Below are positions 10,399-22,611 of a stretch of 64,000 bases of DNA, in pieces. A program made the position numbers and the translations under genes. Origin of the DNA: Diadophis punctatus similis (Eukaryota; Chordata; Lepidosauria; Squamata; Dipsadidae); NCBI GenBank assembly GCA_023053685.1, contig JALIGW010000005.1:19056001-19120000 (forward strand), given 5' to 3'. Position 1 is the first letter of the stretch. Every line of letters begins with the position of its first letter. The notes under the pieces are model-generated. The model searched no databases. It was not told the DNA's origin and worked only from the letters and a program-made list of their open reading frames with translations.

Positions 10399-10535
10399 AT
10401 TCTATTCTATTCTATTCTATTCTATTCTATTCTATTCTATTCTATTCTATTCTATTCTATTCTATTCTATTCTAATCTATTCTATTCTGTTCTGTTCTGT
10501 TCTGTTCTGTTCTGTTCTGTTCTGTTCTGTTCTAT
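10399..10535. repeat. (TTCTA)n(TTCTG)n microsatellite
   Basis: About 19 TTCTA units are followed by about 10 TTCTG units, starting where the CR1-L3 3' UTR ends (CCAACTTAGTCATTC). Confidence 0.97.
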
Positions 10536-11364
10536 TCCTTAACATAACATATTATCTTGTTATTCCTTTTTCAGGATAAATGACATTAAGCAGGCTATAG
10601 AAAAGGACCGAGAATGAAAATAAATGAATAATAATAAAAAGAAATATTGTTAAAGCTGGTTAATACCAAGATAATTAGCTATAATTCAACATACTGTTTG
10701 ATGATTGCAAACCATTCTTGCTTTCACCACATCCATAACCCCACTTTGTACATTTCATTCATAATTCAAGATCAACACAAAGAATTCTTATGCATTTATC
10801 CATAAATACTGAACAAAACCGAGGGGAAAATACAAATCCTTGCTTTATGTGGAACAAAGCATTTCATTTATTTTCATGCATGCTTTACTTCTCTCATATA
10901 CCAGTCTTTTCATCCTCAGCTACCAAAGTTACAGCTATATTCACACAAAGATTCCATAATTCAAGCCTATTCATTTCATCATACATTGTTTGCACACACC
11001 TAGTCCATCTTAAAGCCTCACTATACTTTCCCAATTTGGCTTATTATCATATTTTGTATTCTTTTGATCAGAAGTTTGCGCTACATCTTCCCATCCACAT
11101 TTAGCCAACTAATCTACTTGTAGCTCTTGCAAATACTCTTTGTGTGTTTCCATTTGTATAGTGAAATAATAATGACATTATTTCAAATTGATTCTTTTTC
11201 ATATACATTAAACAAATTCCATGACCACCCAATAAGCAACCCCATCCATATTTTAAAGTTACTCCAGTTGTATCATCTTACCAACAACATGACCCTTAAA
11301 AAAAATACTCACAGCATTTATGACTTTTTTTTCATCGTTGTGTTCTTGAACAGTAACAATTAAA
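10536..11364. other. No feature recognised
   Basis: AT-rich, low in CpG; no repeat family or coding exon recognised. Confidence 0.5.
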
Positions 11365-11524
11365 AAGTTGGGAAATGGGGGAGTGGGGGAGGGTCGAGCA
11401 CACATGCGCAGGGGGGTGGGGTGAGTGGGGAGCTTTGAATTATGGGTGTGGGCACGCACATGCGTGCGATAGCGCGTGCACGCACTATTTCGGCACCCGA
11501 GGAAAAAAAGGTTCGCCATCACTG
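11365..11524. mobile_element. hAT element, GTGATGGCGAACC family, one end only
   Basis: The right terminus GGTTCGCCATCACTG (to 11524) is preceded by GCACCCGAGGAAAAAAAG and GC-rich CATGCG-containing sequence like that of the copy at 28397-28840. The other terminus is missing, so this is a truncated copy. Confidence 0.75.
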
Positions 11525-12050
11525 CCATATGACATAAAGTGATCACTACCTGATGCTTTTTATATTACCACAAATGTTATTTATCCAAACCGTGTTAATT
11601 TGTAATGCAAGTAGCATTATGAAAACTGCTCTACCGTTTTGCCAGTGATAATATCCAATTCAAACTCTCATCCAGAATCTGTTTCTTGGTGCATTAAAAA
11701 TATATGGTGCATTCATGCAATTGTATAGAAACAGAATATTGTTACAATACAACAAGCAAAAACTGTCTATCTCTTTCCCTTATAAGAACAGGAGCTTCCT
11801 GCACTCTGAGAAGGGAAATCAATTGTGCCACTTTTCTATTCAGAATGTGGGCTGGATTGCTTGTACAGAGAGGAGGATATGTTCTGAAAAGGAAAGATCA
11901 GTTAACAGGGATAAATAAGTAGTGAATGTGCAGAAAACATTTCTTTAGAGGAGGCATCAAGAGAAGTCAGAAAAACTGGCCCCCAAATATTTTCATTCCC
12001 TTTTCACATTTTACAGAAGAGTTGGAAGTCAAATGTTAGTTCGCCTTTAC
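11525..12050. other. No feature recognised
   Basis: No repeat or coding exon recognised. Confidence 0.5.
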
Positions 12051-12525
12051 AGCGGGGAGATTACAATGTTTTGATTTTAATATGCCTGTAATGGGCTATG
12101 ACAGGGGTAGGCAAACTATGGCTCTTTGGGGATCTGTGGACTTCAACTCCCAGAATTCCCAGCCAGCCATGCATGCATGGCTGACTCAGGAATTCTGGGA
12201 GTTGAAGTCCACGGGTCCTCAAAGAGCCATAGTTTGCCCACCCCTGGGCTATGAGAATAGCCTTGGGAGACAGGAAGAAGAGCCACAGCCAGGACAACAG
12301 TCAGACAAGACATATTTCAGCCCCCCCCCCCCAAAAAAAAAAGATTGGAGCTGGAGAAAGCATCACAGAAGGAATTCTTCCCAGTTCTCTGGAAAGTAAA
12401 GGGAGAAGTAAAGTGTTCAAAATTGCAAGATTCTGTTTCTGTAATCTTATAATAAAGCTAGTATTCATGATTTTGATTTCCTGCCTGGACTACCTCGAAG
12501 TGCTGACAATACCTGACCCTACCAA
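12051..12525 (+). mobile_element. LTR-like repeat carrying a palindromic hAT insert
   Basis: Homologous to 48960-49290: both have AATGGGCT, CCTTGGG/CCTTGGGG, CAGTCAGACAAGACAT-like, AAGATTCTGTTTCTGTAAT and TTATAATAAA, followed by TTTCCTGCCTGG. AATAAA close to the end suggests an LTR polyadenylation region. The 145 bp insert at 12102 is absent from the 49 kb copy. Exact LTR termini are unclear. Confidence 0.5.
12102..12246. mobile_element. hAT palindromic miniature element (GGGTAGGCAAAC type)
   Basis: Near-perfect inverted repeat of two 72 bp arms with no loop, CAGGGGTAGGCAAACTATGG to its complement ending CTACCCCTG-like CCACCCCTG. The 8 bp TSDs ggctatga are perfect (12094-12101, 12247-12254). 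The arm interior has TGGACTTCAACTCCCAGAA, shared with 38623-38721 and 55121-55256. Confidence 0.93.
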
Positions 12526-12664
12526 ATGAGATCTTAATGGGGACCACAGATCCCCAATGTATTGCTATCAGTTGTCCAGTATTCTTCCTGATGGCTGCTT
12601 ATTACCAGTTCAGAGACATGTCACAATAGGATAGAGGCGCTTTGATATCTTATGTGAATAAAGC

Positions 12665-12877
12665 AATGTGTAGGAGATGAGGCTAAGGCCAAGGGATGGG
12701 TCAAACGCATCATAATTCACAAGTCCCTGCATGCCCACAAGAGGTGTAATTCCAGCCCACCTTGAATGCCTCTCTTATCTCCCGTGTACTTCCCTTGACC
12801 ACTAGTTGGTCAGATTCTTGTAGGGAGCTTAAGCTTGAACTGCCTGAATCTCCTGATTTCCTTGGCACTTGATACAT
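12665..12877 (+). mobile_element. LTR 3' end remnant, same family as 4784-4920
   Basis: GTAGGAGATGA, TTGAATGCCTCTCTTATCTC, GGTCAGATTCTTGTAGGGAG and CTGATTTCCTTGGCACTTGA align with the minus strand of 4784-4920. A TGACA-like end is decayed. Confidence 0.5.
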
Positions 12878-15494
12878 TGCCTGTTCACATACAAGAGCAG
12901 CTAGGCTACACAGGTTGGGTTGGGTGCCTGTTTTCCGGCTTGCTAGATCAGGGACTTTGTGGAACAGTTCTGCCACTGTTCACTGAGAAACTGGGGAAAA
13001 CAGAAAAGTCACTGTACTTTCTTGAATAACAGTGCCCAAACCTGAGTCATTGGGTTTCAGATAGCATCAGCCACTTAATTCTGAAATGGTATGAATCATT
13101 TTGTATGTGTAATCGACAGTTGAGCAAAAGCCCTTGAACTGACCTTTTATTACAATAGCAATAAAAGCATATTACCACTGCCATTTTGTAACATGAAATA
13201 TCTAGAATAACATGTTCCTTAGCACATTTTATTGCCTGGACTGGAGTTCTTCAGAATAATTGGAACAAGAAGCACCACTGTCAAGCTAATATCCTCTGAA
13301 TCCAGCAGAGCTGCAACTCTTAGATTTGCTATCCAGGATGGCCAACTCATCTGAACATATCAGATAGGGAAGACTGTAGTAAGAAAACTCAAAATAAGTA
13401 GTTGAGTGTCCCTTGAGGGAAGAGAGGAGACATTCTGGAAGTCATGCATCTGCAAACACCTTTCAAAGCAAAAGGCAATATGAAAATGCATGCAGAAAGT
13501 GACTGAAATTTGTTTTTGATATGCATTTTATTTACACAAGTTATATTCTATGAAATATAAGAGGCAGGAGCTTAATAATCAAATGCAAAAATATCAAATG
13601 CAAATCAGAATGTCCCCACAACTTCATTTTATAAGGCTAGATAGCAATAAATTCCAGGAAATTCTTGAGATAGAAGATGCAGTTATGCATAGTGTGATAT
13701 TAGTATTGTACCAGCAAAATAGTGTCAAACTGCCAAAACTCTACTTAAAATTGTCAAAGCACCCTAAACATTTTATTCTTATTCACAGATATATTACATT
13801 AAAATAAATGCACAATTTTTCAAATTTGAAGAATACATTCCCATAAAACCTGGCACATGCTTTTTTCTCCCAATAAATATAACTAGCTTTACAAAATCTG
13901 GTGTCTCTTAGATACAGTATATATTTCACTGCAAATTTCCATCAACACGGATAGCAGGATTGGTGGCCAAACAGAACAGGAATTATACTGTTTACATGCA
14001 TTTCTGTTTGATAAGAAGTGGTGATATTTTCCATTGGAATATTTATGCTTCAGAGACAAGTGGTGGTCGATTAATAACCTGATCTCAATTCAATTTATAA
14101 TACTCCTGTTTTTTTTTTGGGGGGGGAGAATTAAAAATAATGAATAAATAAGTCTTTCAGTGTTTTCAAATACCCCTCAAATTTTCATTTATTCACCTCC
14201 CCCAACTTAAGAAAAATGGATATTTTGATCATTTTGCAACTTCTTTCCAATGTAAATATGATAGGATTGAGCTGCGGATATATTTCATTACCTAATGGAA
14301 ACCTACTTACTTAGTCAATTTAAAGTAGTTTATTTTTATCTACTATCAAGTCTTCTAGGCAATTAATTTTAAAGAAATTGGCTTTTTCCTGCAGCAAGAT
14401 GGATGTGGGTGATTAATTCCAAGTTCTTTTATGCAACAGCTTTGTTATTTGAAAGCAGTTTTCTCTTTTCATTTCTTTGTCACTTATTACTAATAATCTA
14501 ACAAAACTGCTACAACAGTTTAAACAAAATTAGGGGAGTGATTGCTGTTAAGGAGATGAAATAAGGAATCTGTTGCTGTTGATGACATTTAGTGGGGGTT
14601 GCTTTTTTAAAAAAGCAAGAAAAGAAAGAAAGAACATTAGTCCATTTCCTCTAAAGAGTACATTATTGGACAGTGGGTGTGAGTTTGGCAAATTGGTGAG
14701 CCTCATTGGTGTTCAATTAAAATGAAGAATTAAAAGGTATATTCTAAATTACCTTCCCTATTTAATTATTGGTGTGTTTTGCATAAGCATTCAACATGTA
14801 CCTATGTCAATGCACTAAACTATGAAAGTTATGGGCTGCCGCACAACTTCTTACAGACTTCCACTCACTTCTAGTGAGATGTTCACAGTAAAAGTCACAG
14901 CTTCAGCATAATAGAAATGTTATGAGCAGTTAGCTTAGGTAGAATTGCAGGCTACCAATAAAACTGATGGGTCTGATGGATTAACGCAGATCAAGTTAGG
15001 ATTCTTGCAAGAATATATACTTTAGAAGCTTGATTTGCAATTGCAAATCAGTCTGAAACCGTCAGGTTGAGCTATGGTTTAATCTTTAAAAGGATGACTG
15101 GTCTTATTTTATGCTTCAAATGTCAATTAAGCCCTCAGCTAATTGTTTCTATGTTTAATGATTGCAACAGCCTGGTCCTATAGGCTTTGTTCTAGTCCGA
15201 AATTCATTTGCCTCAATCTTTCAGCATTTGATAAAATCTGAACTTAGTAACATTTACAAAAGGTAGGCAATAGTAAAAGTTTTGTTTGTGTCATCTACCT
15301 GACCTTGGATGAGTTTGAAATGCAAATCAGGTTTGGATTTGGTTTGTATTGGAAGATCATTGGGATTTTTTTGTGCCCTCCCCACAAAAAAATCATGGAA
15401 GAAGAAAAAACGAAACCATTTATTTATGTGTTATGTAGTCACCAGAAGACAAATTTAACTCATGGTATACTATTCTGTTGGGTTTTTGATGCTC
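12878..15494. other. No feature recognised (2.6 kb)
   Basis: AT-rich sequence with no named repeat. It contains an 18 bp perfect palindrome, GATTTGCAATTGCAAATC, at about 15030. It is a candidate single-copy stretch with no convincing exon. Confidence 0.45.
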
Positions 15495-15960
15495 TCTGAG
15501 CTTGGTTCTTTGCTTGCAGATGTTTCATCACCAAACTAGATAACATCATCAGTGGAAGTGAATGTAGGGTTTGCTTTCTGTTTCTATACAATAGCTTACC
15601 CTGCCAATGGTGGTGGTGGTAGTGTGGTTTCTTTCAAGGACATCCCTATCCACCAAAACTGCCAGGACAAGCTACTGTTTATACCTAGTCCTACTAAGGA
15701 GGAAGCCTTGGATTTGACAAGGCTTCATTTTATTGCAAAGTCATATGGATAGTATGAACAAACCATTTCATATGAGTAAGATGGTTCATTCATACTATCA
15801 ATATGGCTTTGGGTTTGGGCTTTGGGCTTAGAGTAGAAGGACAATCAGAGACCTTTCAAGCTTGGACCATTTCAAGCATGGTCAGATCCAATGTTTCCTC
15901 CTTAGTGGGACTAGCTATAGAGATAATAGCTTGCCCTGGCATCTCACATGGGTGAGATGG
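15495..15960 (-). mobile_element. Retroelement end in inverted duplicate (possibly Penelope-like)
   Basis: Minus-strand CTAGTTTGGTGATGAAACAT and CAGAGAGCATCAAA match the 1608-1680 arm. Segment 15651-15772 is present in inverted orientation in 15775-15955 (for example CTCCTTAGTGGGACTAGCTA against TAGTCCTACTAAGGAG). The right arm has an extra insert of about 65 bp. The family name is uncertain. Confidence 0.45.
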
Positions 15961-17382
15961 TTCCATAATAATTAGTTGCTTAATAAATACCTGATGATGA
16001 ATGATGTAACATGGTGTATTTGCTTGTTCAGTGATGCAAAGATGATATTTAAGCCATGCAATTGTCTTTTCCTGCCCAAGTTCCCCTTTTGAAGAATTAA
16101 ACTATATTTAATGTAACCATAGGAGCCTAGTTTATGGATAGCGAACTTTAAAAATTGCTGCTCCTAATCTTCTTCATTGAGATCAGCCATATATATATTA
16201 CTCATAGGGGATGACATATATTTCATGCAAATATTGAAGCAACTGAGCAAAATTCCCACAGGGCTCTAAAGGCTACTTTTACAGAAGACAAATTGCTGTA
16301 CACAACAACCTTATTTCACTTGGCTGTTTGCATCACATGCTTATAAATAGAAATGCATCTGGATTGTTACTACAAACTTTTGGAAATTATGATTGTGGCC
16401 TCCTTCTCAAGGAGCCCTGCATGCATTCATGACTATATTTTAAGGAAAGATTCTAGTTTAAAATAAAAACTGTATTTCAGTCAAAAGGGTATCCTCAGAT
16501 TCATCACAACTGAACTGTGGTTGTTAATAGATTTAATTCTTTCTCCAGTTGAGAATATACTCTTTTTAAAATATAGACAGGAGTCACACTTTGTACTAAA
16601 GCTCTGAAGTAATTTGTTTGATTTTGGCTTAGCAGGTTACACAAAGTTAGCCTCTGTGTGCAATTCTAACAAATCAGTCATCAACAGACACAGAGAGATA
16701 AATCCATCTACGTATCATTTAAAAGATGAAACTAAAAATAAAAAAAGGAAATAAACAACCCAGAGGACATTCTCCCTAACAACCAACACCAGATAAGCAG
16801 GAAGCCCAATCAGATAAATCATAAAAAGGAGCAATGTTATAATCAAGATACTATCAAGAAAAAAATCAACTCTCAGCCAAGACTGTCAGAGCGTGCTACC
16901 ATGTATTAAAACCTTCAAATTGCACCCTCCCAGTAACAAAATGTTTACAAACCCCACCAAGATCAAGAACACTAAAGGCCCAACGGAGCAGTTCTGAGCC
17001 ACATATGTTCTTTACTAGTGAAGTGTGTATGTGTAACGTTCTTATTTATGTGTGCAGATATACCCTGAGAATGTCTGTCAGTGTATGTCTGTGTGGGCAG
17101 GCATTACTTTAAAAAGGAGTTGGAATATGTAAATTGTCTACAGGGCCTGATTTTTGGGATATGTTGTGTGTATGTGTGGTGCATGCACACATGCATGCAT
17201 GTAAGTAATACACACTGTCTTTCTACCCAGAAAATATGATTATGGGTAGAAAGCAATGCCTCAGAAAGTATTCAAGGGACTTCAAGAAGCGGAAGCCTTC
17301 TTAATTAGTGGAAAAGTAGATGTGCAAATCCTGTCTCTACCATGTATATATAGACAAAAATAAATTGCATATACATTGTAAT
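15961..17382. other. No feature recognised (1.4 kb)
   Basis: AT-rich, with a short GTATGTGTG/CATGCATG run near 17168-17200. No repeat family or coding exon recognised. Confidence 0.45.
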
Positions 17383-17429
17383 AGGAGGGAGGGAGGGAGG
17401 GAGGAAGGGAGGAAGGGAGGGAGGAAGCC
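17383..17429. repeat. (GGGA)n microsatellite
   Basis: GAGGGAGGGAGG units with GGAA variants. Confidence 0.93.
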
Positions 17430-20192
17430 CCACCCCCAGATTAAAATATTCTTAATATTAAAAAGAGGTAGGATAGAATATTTCCCCAAAGGAGAAATAG
17501 AGAAAAATCTTAACAAAGACAAAAAGCAGACCCAGTCTTCCTGCCATAGGAAAACAGCTTCAAACTAAGAAGCTTGAAGAGGCTGACCTTTAGGAATGCA
17601 GATTTTGTATCCATTCAGAAAGATTAAACCATCCTATTCATAAACAAAAAGCCTTCAGCCAGGCTGGAGCGGATGGGATTAAGAATTTACATCCCCCGCC
17701 CAAATTCTAAGGACAAGACATGACCTTTAGGACATAAGAGGATTAACCCACCACCATTGAAATAGCAAAAGACACAAGGCTCACTACATTGCACAACTCC
17801 TTGGAGCATCTCAATCAGAACCTTATAAAGATCCATCCACTCACGCAGCCATTTGGTCAGCTACCCCAGAATCATGCTGCTGTCACTGAAGTTTCTGGCA
17901 TCCAAATAAACAGAGACCTGTTCTTCTTTCCAATCCGCCAGTCTCCATTTTATTTTTTTCTCCCGGCTTGGAACCAGACTGGAATTTTCTTCCTACAGAA
18001 GGAAGGAAGGAAAAGTTATGTGCCTGAAATTGGGCCCTCAGCCAGGTTATATTAAAATTCTTAAGTTTGTAGTTGAAGGTAATTTTGTTTGTGATGAAAT
18101 GTTGTTCTTTTCTTTTTTTCTTTCCTTTTTCTTTACAGCTGAAAATGCCAAAGCTCAATACAAGGAGCAACTTGTCCTGCTTATTCGGCTTCTATTTCTA
18201 GAAGAAAATAAAATTGACCCCTGGCTAGAATTAAAGCCCTACCTTGTGAGCATTCCTCTACTTGCATATCTGGTTAGAGAAGTCACAGCCTTTCTTCCAA
18301 TGAATTTCCCATGCTGTTCTCGCTATTGTCCATGCAGTGTTTGTTACAGGGCAGGCAATTTTTCATCGGTCAAGGGCTGCCCTTGTCAATCCCAGTGAGA
18401 ACCTCCATGGTATGCCAATGAAGCAATAATGTCAGACTGGGATTTATAGATGGGCAAGTATGATTTGAAGAAGCTTCTATTTTTAAGAAAACTTGGTTTG
18501 GGTATCTCAAGCCTAGAAGGATGTCTATAAATCTTCGTAACTTTGTTTTCCTCTTAAAATAATCCAGGAAATAGTATCACTGAACTGCAGTGGTCTAACA
18601 TCTAGGATTTCTGAAGGGTTTAGACGTCACATACTTCCAATGGACTAATGAATGCTCATTATTCGTGTAGAATTTGAAAAAAGATCATGCTGTATTGGGA
18701 AGGCTCACAAGTGTAATTCAGAGCTCTGTCTGCACATGGTACAGAATGCCAAATTTTCATTTAAGTCTTCTATGAATGTCAATGAAATCCAGAATCTGAG
18801 TGGCATAGAGGTTTTCCAGTGATGATTCTCTTCATTGATTCAAGATCATGTAACAAGAATAAAAGAGGGCATTGTAAAATATATATGATACAACAGAGAC
18901 TGTAATATTGCCTAGCAGATAGCTCTATGCTATAGAAATGAATCCTTTTCTAATCATGATTCCATTTCTTTCATCTTTGGGTGCTTCAAAACGCAGTTAA
19001 CAAATAAACCCGATTAACTACTTATCAAGAACAACCATTGTCTATGAATAATTTTTAGCAGGAGGATTCAAAGCTATTTTATCCCAATTATTGCTTTAAA
19101 AACCAAAGAATATAGACTGCAGTGACTTTCAAGGGAATAACTGCCCCACAATGTACTTTCATCTAATCTTTATTTAAATTGTAAAATAAAATAAAACGTT
19201 TGCAACTTAATTTGGAGAGAGTTACTGAAATGTTTCATAATCTCTGTAAAATGATATATTATTATTTCAGTGTGTGTATGTGGGGAGACTTTCTCTTATG
19301 TATAACGCTGAACTGCTGAAATAGCATCATTTGCAAATGGAGAAAATATAATTCTGTTTATGAGACTGTCTGAACTAATCACATTGATTAAAAATACTTA
19401 CTACGGTGATGTAACATTGCAATGCTGAGCTAATTAAATACATTCATCTATATGTGTATATCTAGGGAAGAAAGGGGAAAATTATGTTTATTCTTTGGAT
19501 TACATTTATATACCAGACTTTAGTGAGCCCAAAGCAGCACAGTTTTTTTTTCATTATACCTTCACAAATAGGAGTTGTGAATTAACTTAGGCTAGAAATT
19601 GTGAGTGGTCCAAAATTATCCCATGTGTTCCATGATCAAGTAGGACCATGAAGATGTGAATCTTCAAGGTCCCGATTTGTCATTCTATAGCTTGATACAC
19701 TTTCCAGGGCTCAGATGATATTAGGAAGTGAATGTCAGGATTTTTCCTTCCACCATGTTTATCTATGCAAAGGGGAAAAAGTCCTCTCCCTTTCTCTCTT
19801 ATTGAGGCATGGTTCTAAGGGTGGAGTGGAAACTATTTCAAGACAGGTCTCATCTTGCTGTTGCAGCAGAACTTCCTTCTTCTGTCTTCTAGATCTCCCC
19901 ATTTAATATATCAGCAAAGAGGTTTTGTGGAGAGCACAATTTGGACAGATACCAGCTTTAGCTCCAAAAGTCCAACCAGGCTCTGCTTCCATATTCTGTC
20001 AAATAGATAATTTCTTCTTGAAGTCATAGGATACCTCGGTCCTGGAAAAGATTTAGTGACAATGGCTTCTGTGTCTTTTGTAAATGAAAATAATAGCTGA
20101 GCATTCTTGCAAAGTATATTATTATGGTTGTTAAGGAATTTGTGCTCTTAAGCACGTGAACAGTGAAACATGATGTTGCAGTTGATATGAGT
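17430..20192. other. No repeat recognised (2.8 kb); one possible exon inside
   Basis: AT-rich sequence with neither SINE, LINE nor hAT signatures. The only item of note is the exon candidate at 18139-18245. Confidence 0.4.
18139..18245 (+). other. Weak candidate host exon (107 bp)
   Basis: A long pyrimidine run (about 18106-18134) ending TTTACAG is followed by an open frame of 35 codons. It translates as AENAKAQYKEQLVLLIRLLF then LEENKIDPWLELKPYL. A GTGAGC donor follows at 18246. The frame stays open on both sides (18018-18398), so it is not bounded by stops. I do not recognise the peptide. It could be chance. Confidence 0.2.
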
Positions 20193-20642
20193 TGATATGA
20201 TTCAGTCAATAAACAGATATGTTTAAAGTATATACAAATAGTTTACTCAAAGAATTAGCAAAGTCCAAATAAGAAGTTCAAGTCATACACGTTAAGTCAG
20301 TCAATACGAAGAATCTTTTCACTAGCCTGTCTTTGTCTTAAATAGCAAACAAAGATTACAGCTAACAAACAAATCTATACTATCACAGATAGTTACGCTA
20401 TACACAGCAGCTCTTCACAGTACTTTCACAGACACAAAGTCAATTACTCAATGAATCAGCAGTGAGTCAGCAGAGACAATCAGCAGAGTCAGCAGGGAGA
20501 GCTCCCTTTTCTCTAGCTCCCTTTTATAGTAATCAGAAAGCTTACAATGCATTTATAGCAATGTTACCTATATTCACATAAACATTGATTTGTGGCTTCT
20601 TTATATATTAGCAAACCCAACCGTTTGGACAGAGTCCTAACA
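20193..20642 (-). mobile_element. Possible solo LTR
   Basis: On the minus strand the sequence starts TGTTAGGACTCTGTCC (20642) and contains CTATAAAAGGGAG (about 20528-20516), a good TATA box. It ends in ATCATATCA. The LTR boundaries are guessed; I could not confirm a TSD, and no internal retroviral sequence adjoins it. Confidence 0.35.
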
Positions 20643-21784
20643 ATGGCATTAAACTATGGGGTTATGTTTCGGAGGAAAGGAAAACATGAGTCTTTTATTG
20701 TAGGTAAGCCAAAGCTCCTGATTTTTAAGTGTCTGCAGACTGGCTAGATTAAAGGCTGCTTTAGCAAAAGGGCAGGTATGTGGGTTAAAGAGGAAGGTGG
20801 AAGGAGATAGCTGATATTGCAGGACAGGAATGATAACTAAAAGAAGCCTGTGGAGAAAGCACTAGCTGGAATTATCCTTATCAATGTCTGTTTAAAGAGA
20901 CTCCCTCCCTTTTCTATGCTGCCTGGCTGGAATCCAGTTTGTTTTATGATCCAGTTGGTTCTTCATGTTGGAAATCCTTACTTAGAAGAAAAGGAAAAGG
21001 TCACAGACTTGCTTTTATCCCAAGGCTGGAATGTCCATTGAGTTTGTTGGTGCAAAAGGAGAATAACAAGGCTCAAACTGCTGCAATCTGATCCATTTTT
21101 CCCCTTGGCTCAATTTTTTTAAAATAAAATTACTTTTGAGTTTTTAGTTTGGACTGCTGACACTCCAAAAGGCTTGGAGTTTTCACCTGCAGACCCCAAA
21201 TGTTTAAAGTATCTGGGAAGAATCAACTACAGCATCTTTTCTATAACTTTGGAGATTCCAGTCTGTTAATTCCAAGGCAGCTCCCCATTTCTTGTTTCTA
21301 CAAGAGTCTTTGCCACTGTGATATTTATTGTTGTCCTTTATCGTGTTTTAATGTTTGATATTCTGAATGGCTGACTGTGTATGGAGATTCTCAGTCATCC
21401 AGGTCATGGCTGTCCCAAAGGTGCTTTTCCAAGAGGCAACTGGACTTTCTTATTAACAAGAAAGCCCAGTTGTCTTTGGGTTAATGGCTTTGGGTTAATG
21501 GCTGAGAGTCTACTATGCATTATGGTGGTATAAAAATTTGATAAATGGACATATGGAATACAGGACCAAATGACAAAGCTATCATTCGTATTTATTTCAG
21601 TCTCTTGATATTCTAACCTCAACTTGGTTTCATCCTGTCTCTGGGTTATTCTGCAGATGGTTATTACAGCTTATCCAGGAGTTTAGCTGCTAATACTGTC
21701 TTGCTCTCCAAAAGGTTGGGCAGGCAAAGAGGAAACAGATTGGGACAAATGGTTTCACCTGCCTTCTCTGTGAAAAGGCAGGTA
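20643..21784. other. No feature recognised
   Basis: No repeat family recognised. A short direct repeat, TTTGGGTTAATGGC, occurs twice at about 21475-21500. Confidence 0.45.
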
Positions 21785-21999
21785 GGGGTGCCATGATAGC
21801 AGTGTTCCAATATTTGAGGGCCTGCTACAAAGAAGAGGGGGTCAGTCTATTCTCCAAAGCTACCAGAAGGCAAGAAAAAAAACCAGTGGATAGAAACTAA
21901 GGAAGGAGAGAACCAACCTAGAAATAAGGAAATTCCATTTTTTTCCTGACAGTGAGAACAATTAATCAGCAGAATGGCTTGCCTCCAGAAGTTGTAGGT

Positions 22000-22611
22000 C
22001 AGGGCAGTGGTGGGTTCCTACTGGTGCGGTCCACTCTATAGCACCGGTAGCGGCCCGCTGGTGATGTCACAGTATCGGTGCGGTCAGTTGCCGGTGCCTG
22101 GGCACCGCCATTTTTTTTAAAAAAAATTTTTTTTAATTTTTTTTCTTCTGCGCATGCCCAGAAGCCGAGCTTCCGGCACGGCGCATGCGCTGCCTTCCTA
22201 CCCCACAGTGAGTCCAAGCAGGGAAGGATGGCTGAGGGAGTGCGTGAGATGCTGAAAGAATGGGCTGCAGGAGCATTCAGGCCAGATGGAGCCTCCTAGA
22301 AGAACCACTGCCGTGGTCTTGCTGCTCCCACTGCGGGGGGCTGCGTTGTGGGTGGGCAATGCCCCCCACTTCTCCATCCGCTGCCAAGCTCCCGAGGCCC
22401 ACACCCACCCGGTCACATGGCTGGCAAGCCACACCCACAAAGTGGTAGTAAAAAAATTAGGAACCCGCCCCTGGGTCAGGGGTGTCAAATCCGTGGCCTG
22501 TGGGCTGGATGCATCACGTGCTGGCCATGCCCACCCCCAGTTTAGCAAAGGAGGGGGAAATTGTGATACATCACATGATGACGATGTGACAATGTGAGTT
22601 TGACACCCCTG
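22000..22611. mobile_element. hAT element, GTGTCAAA family, split by another hAT
   Basis: Own sequence is 135 bp: CAGGG at 22000-22004, resuming at 22477 as CAGGGGTGTCAAATCCG, ending GAGTTTGACACCCCTG at 22611. TSDs are ttgtaggt (21992-21999) and ttttaggt (22612-22619), with one mismatch. The insert sits 5 bp inside its left terminus. Confidence 0.9.
22005..22473 (+). mobile_element. hAT element, GGTGGGTTC family (469 bp)
   Basis: Ends CAGTGGTGGGTTCC and GGAACCCGCCCCTG. Perfect TSDs ggtcaggg (21997-22004, 22474-22481). Longer than its relatives because of a GC-rich interior. No transposase ORF. Has GCGCATGCGC motifs near 22180. Confidence 0.93.

Larger units (their letters stand above)
8783..10535 (+). 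mobile_element. CR1-L3 LINE, split by BovB, with TTCTA/TTCTG tail
   Basis: The element is two blocks. 8783-8936 encodes part of ORF2 (AKKTNAILGCINRSIE, LKPLYNALVRPPL). 9893-10398 continues it (LEYCVEFWTPRCKKDVETLE, RVQRRATKMIRGLE, RRTRDDMLAVFQYL) and then gives the 3' UTR. The 3' end passes directly into (TTCTA)n and (TTCTG)n at 10399-10535. This matches the microsatellite-tailed CR1-L3 family described in snakes. The insertion point carries AGACCACCC on both sides of the BovB copy. An extra AGACCACCC about 22 bp upstream is a local duplication. Confidence 0.92.
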
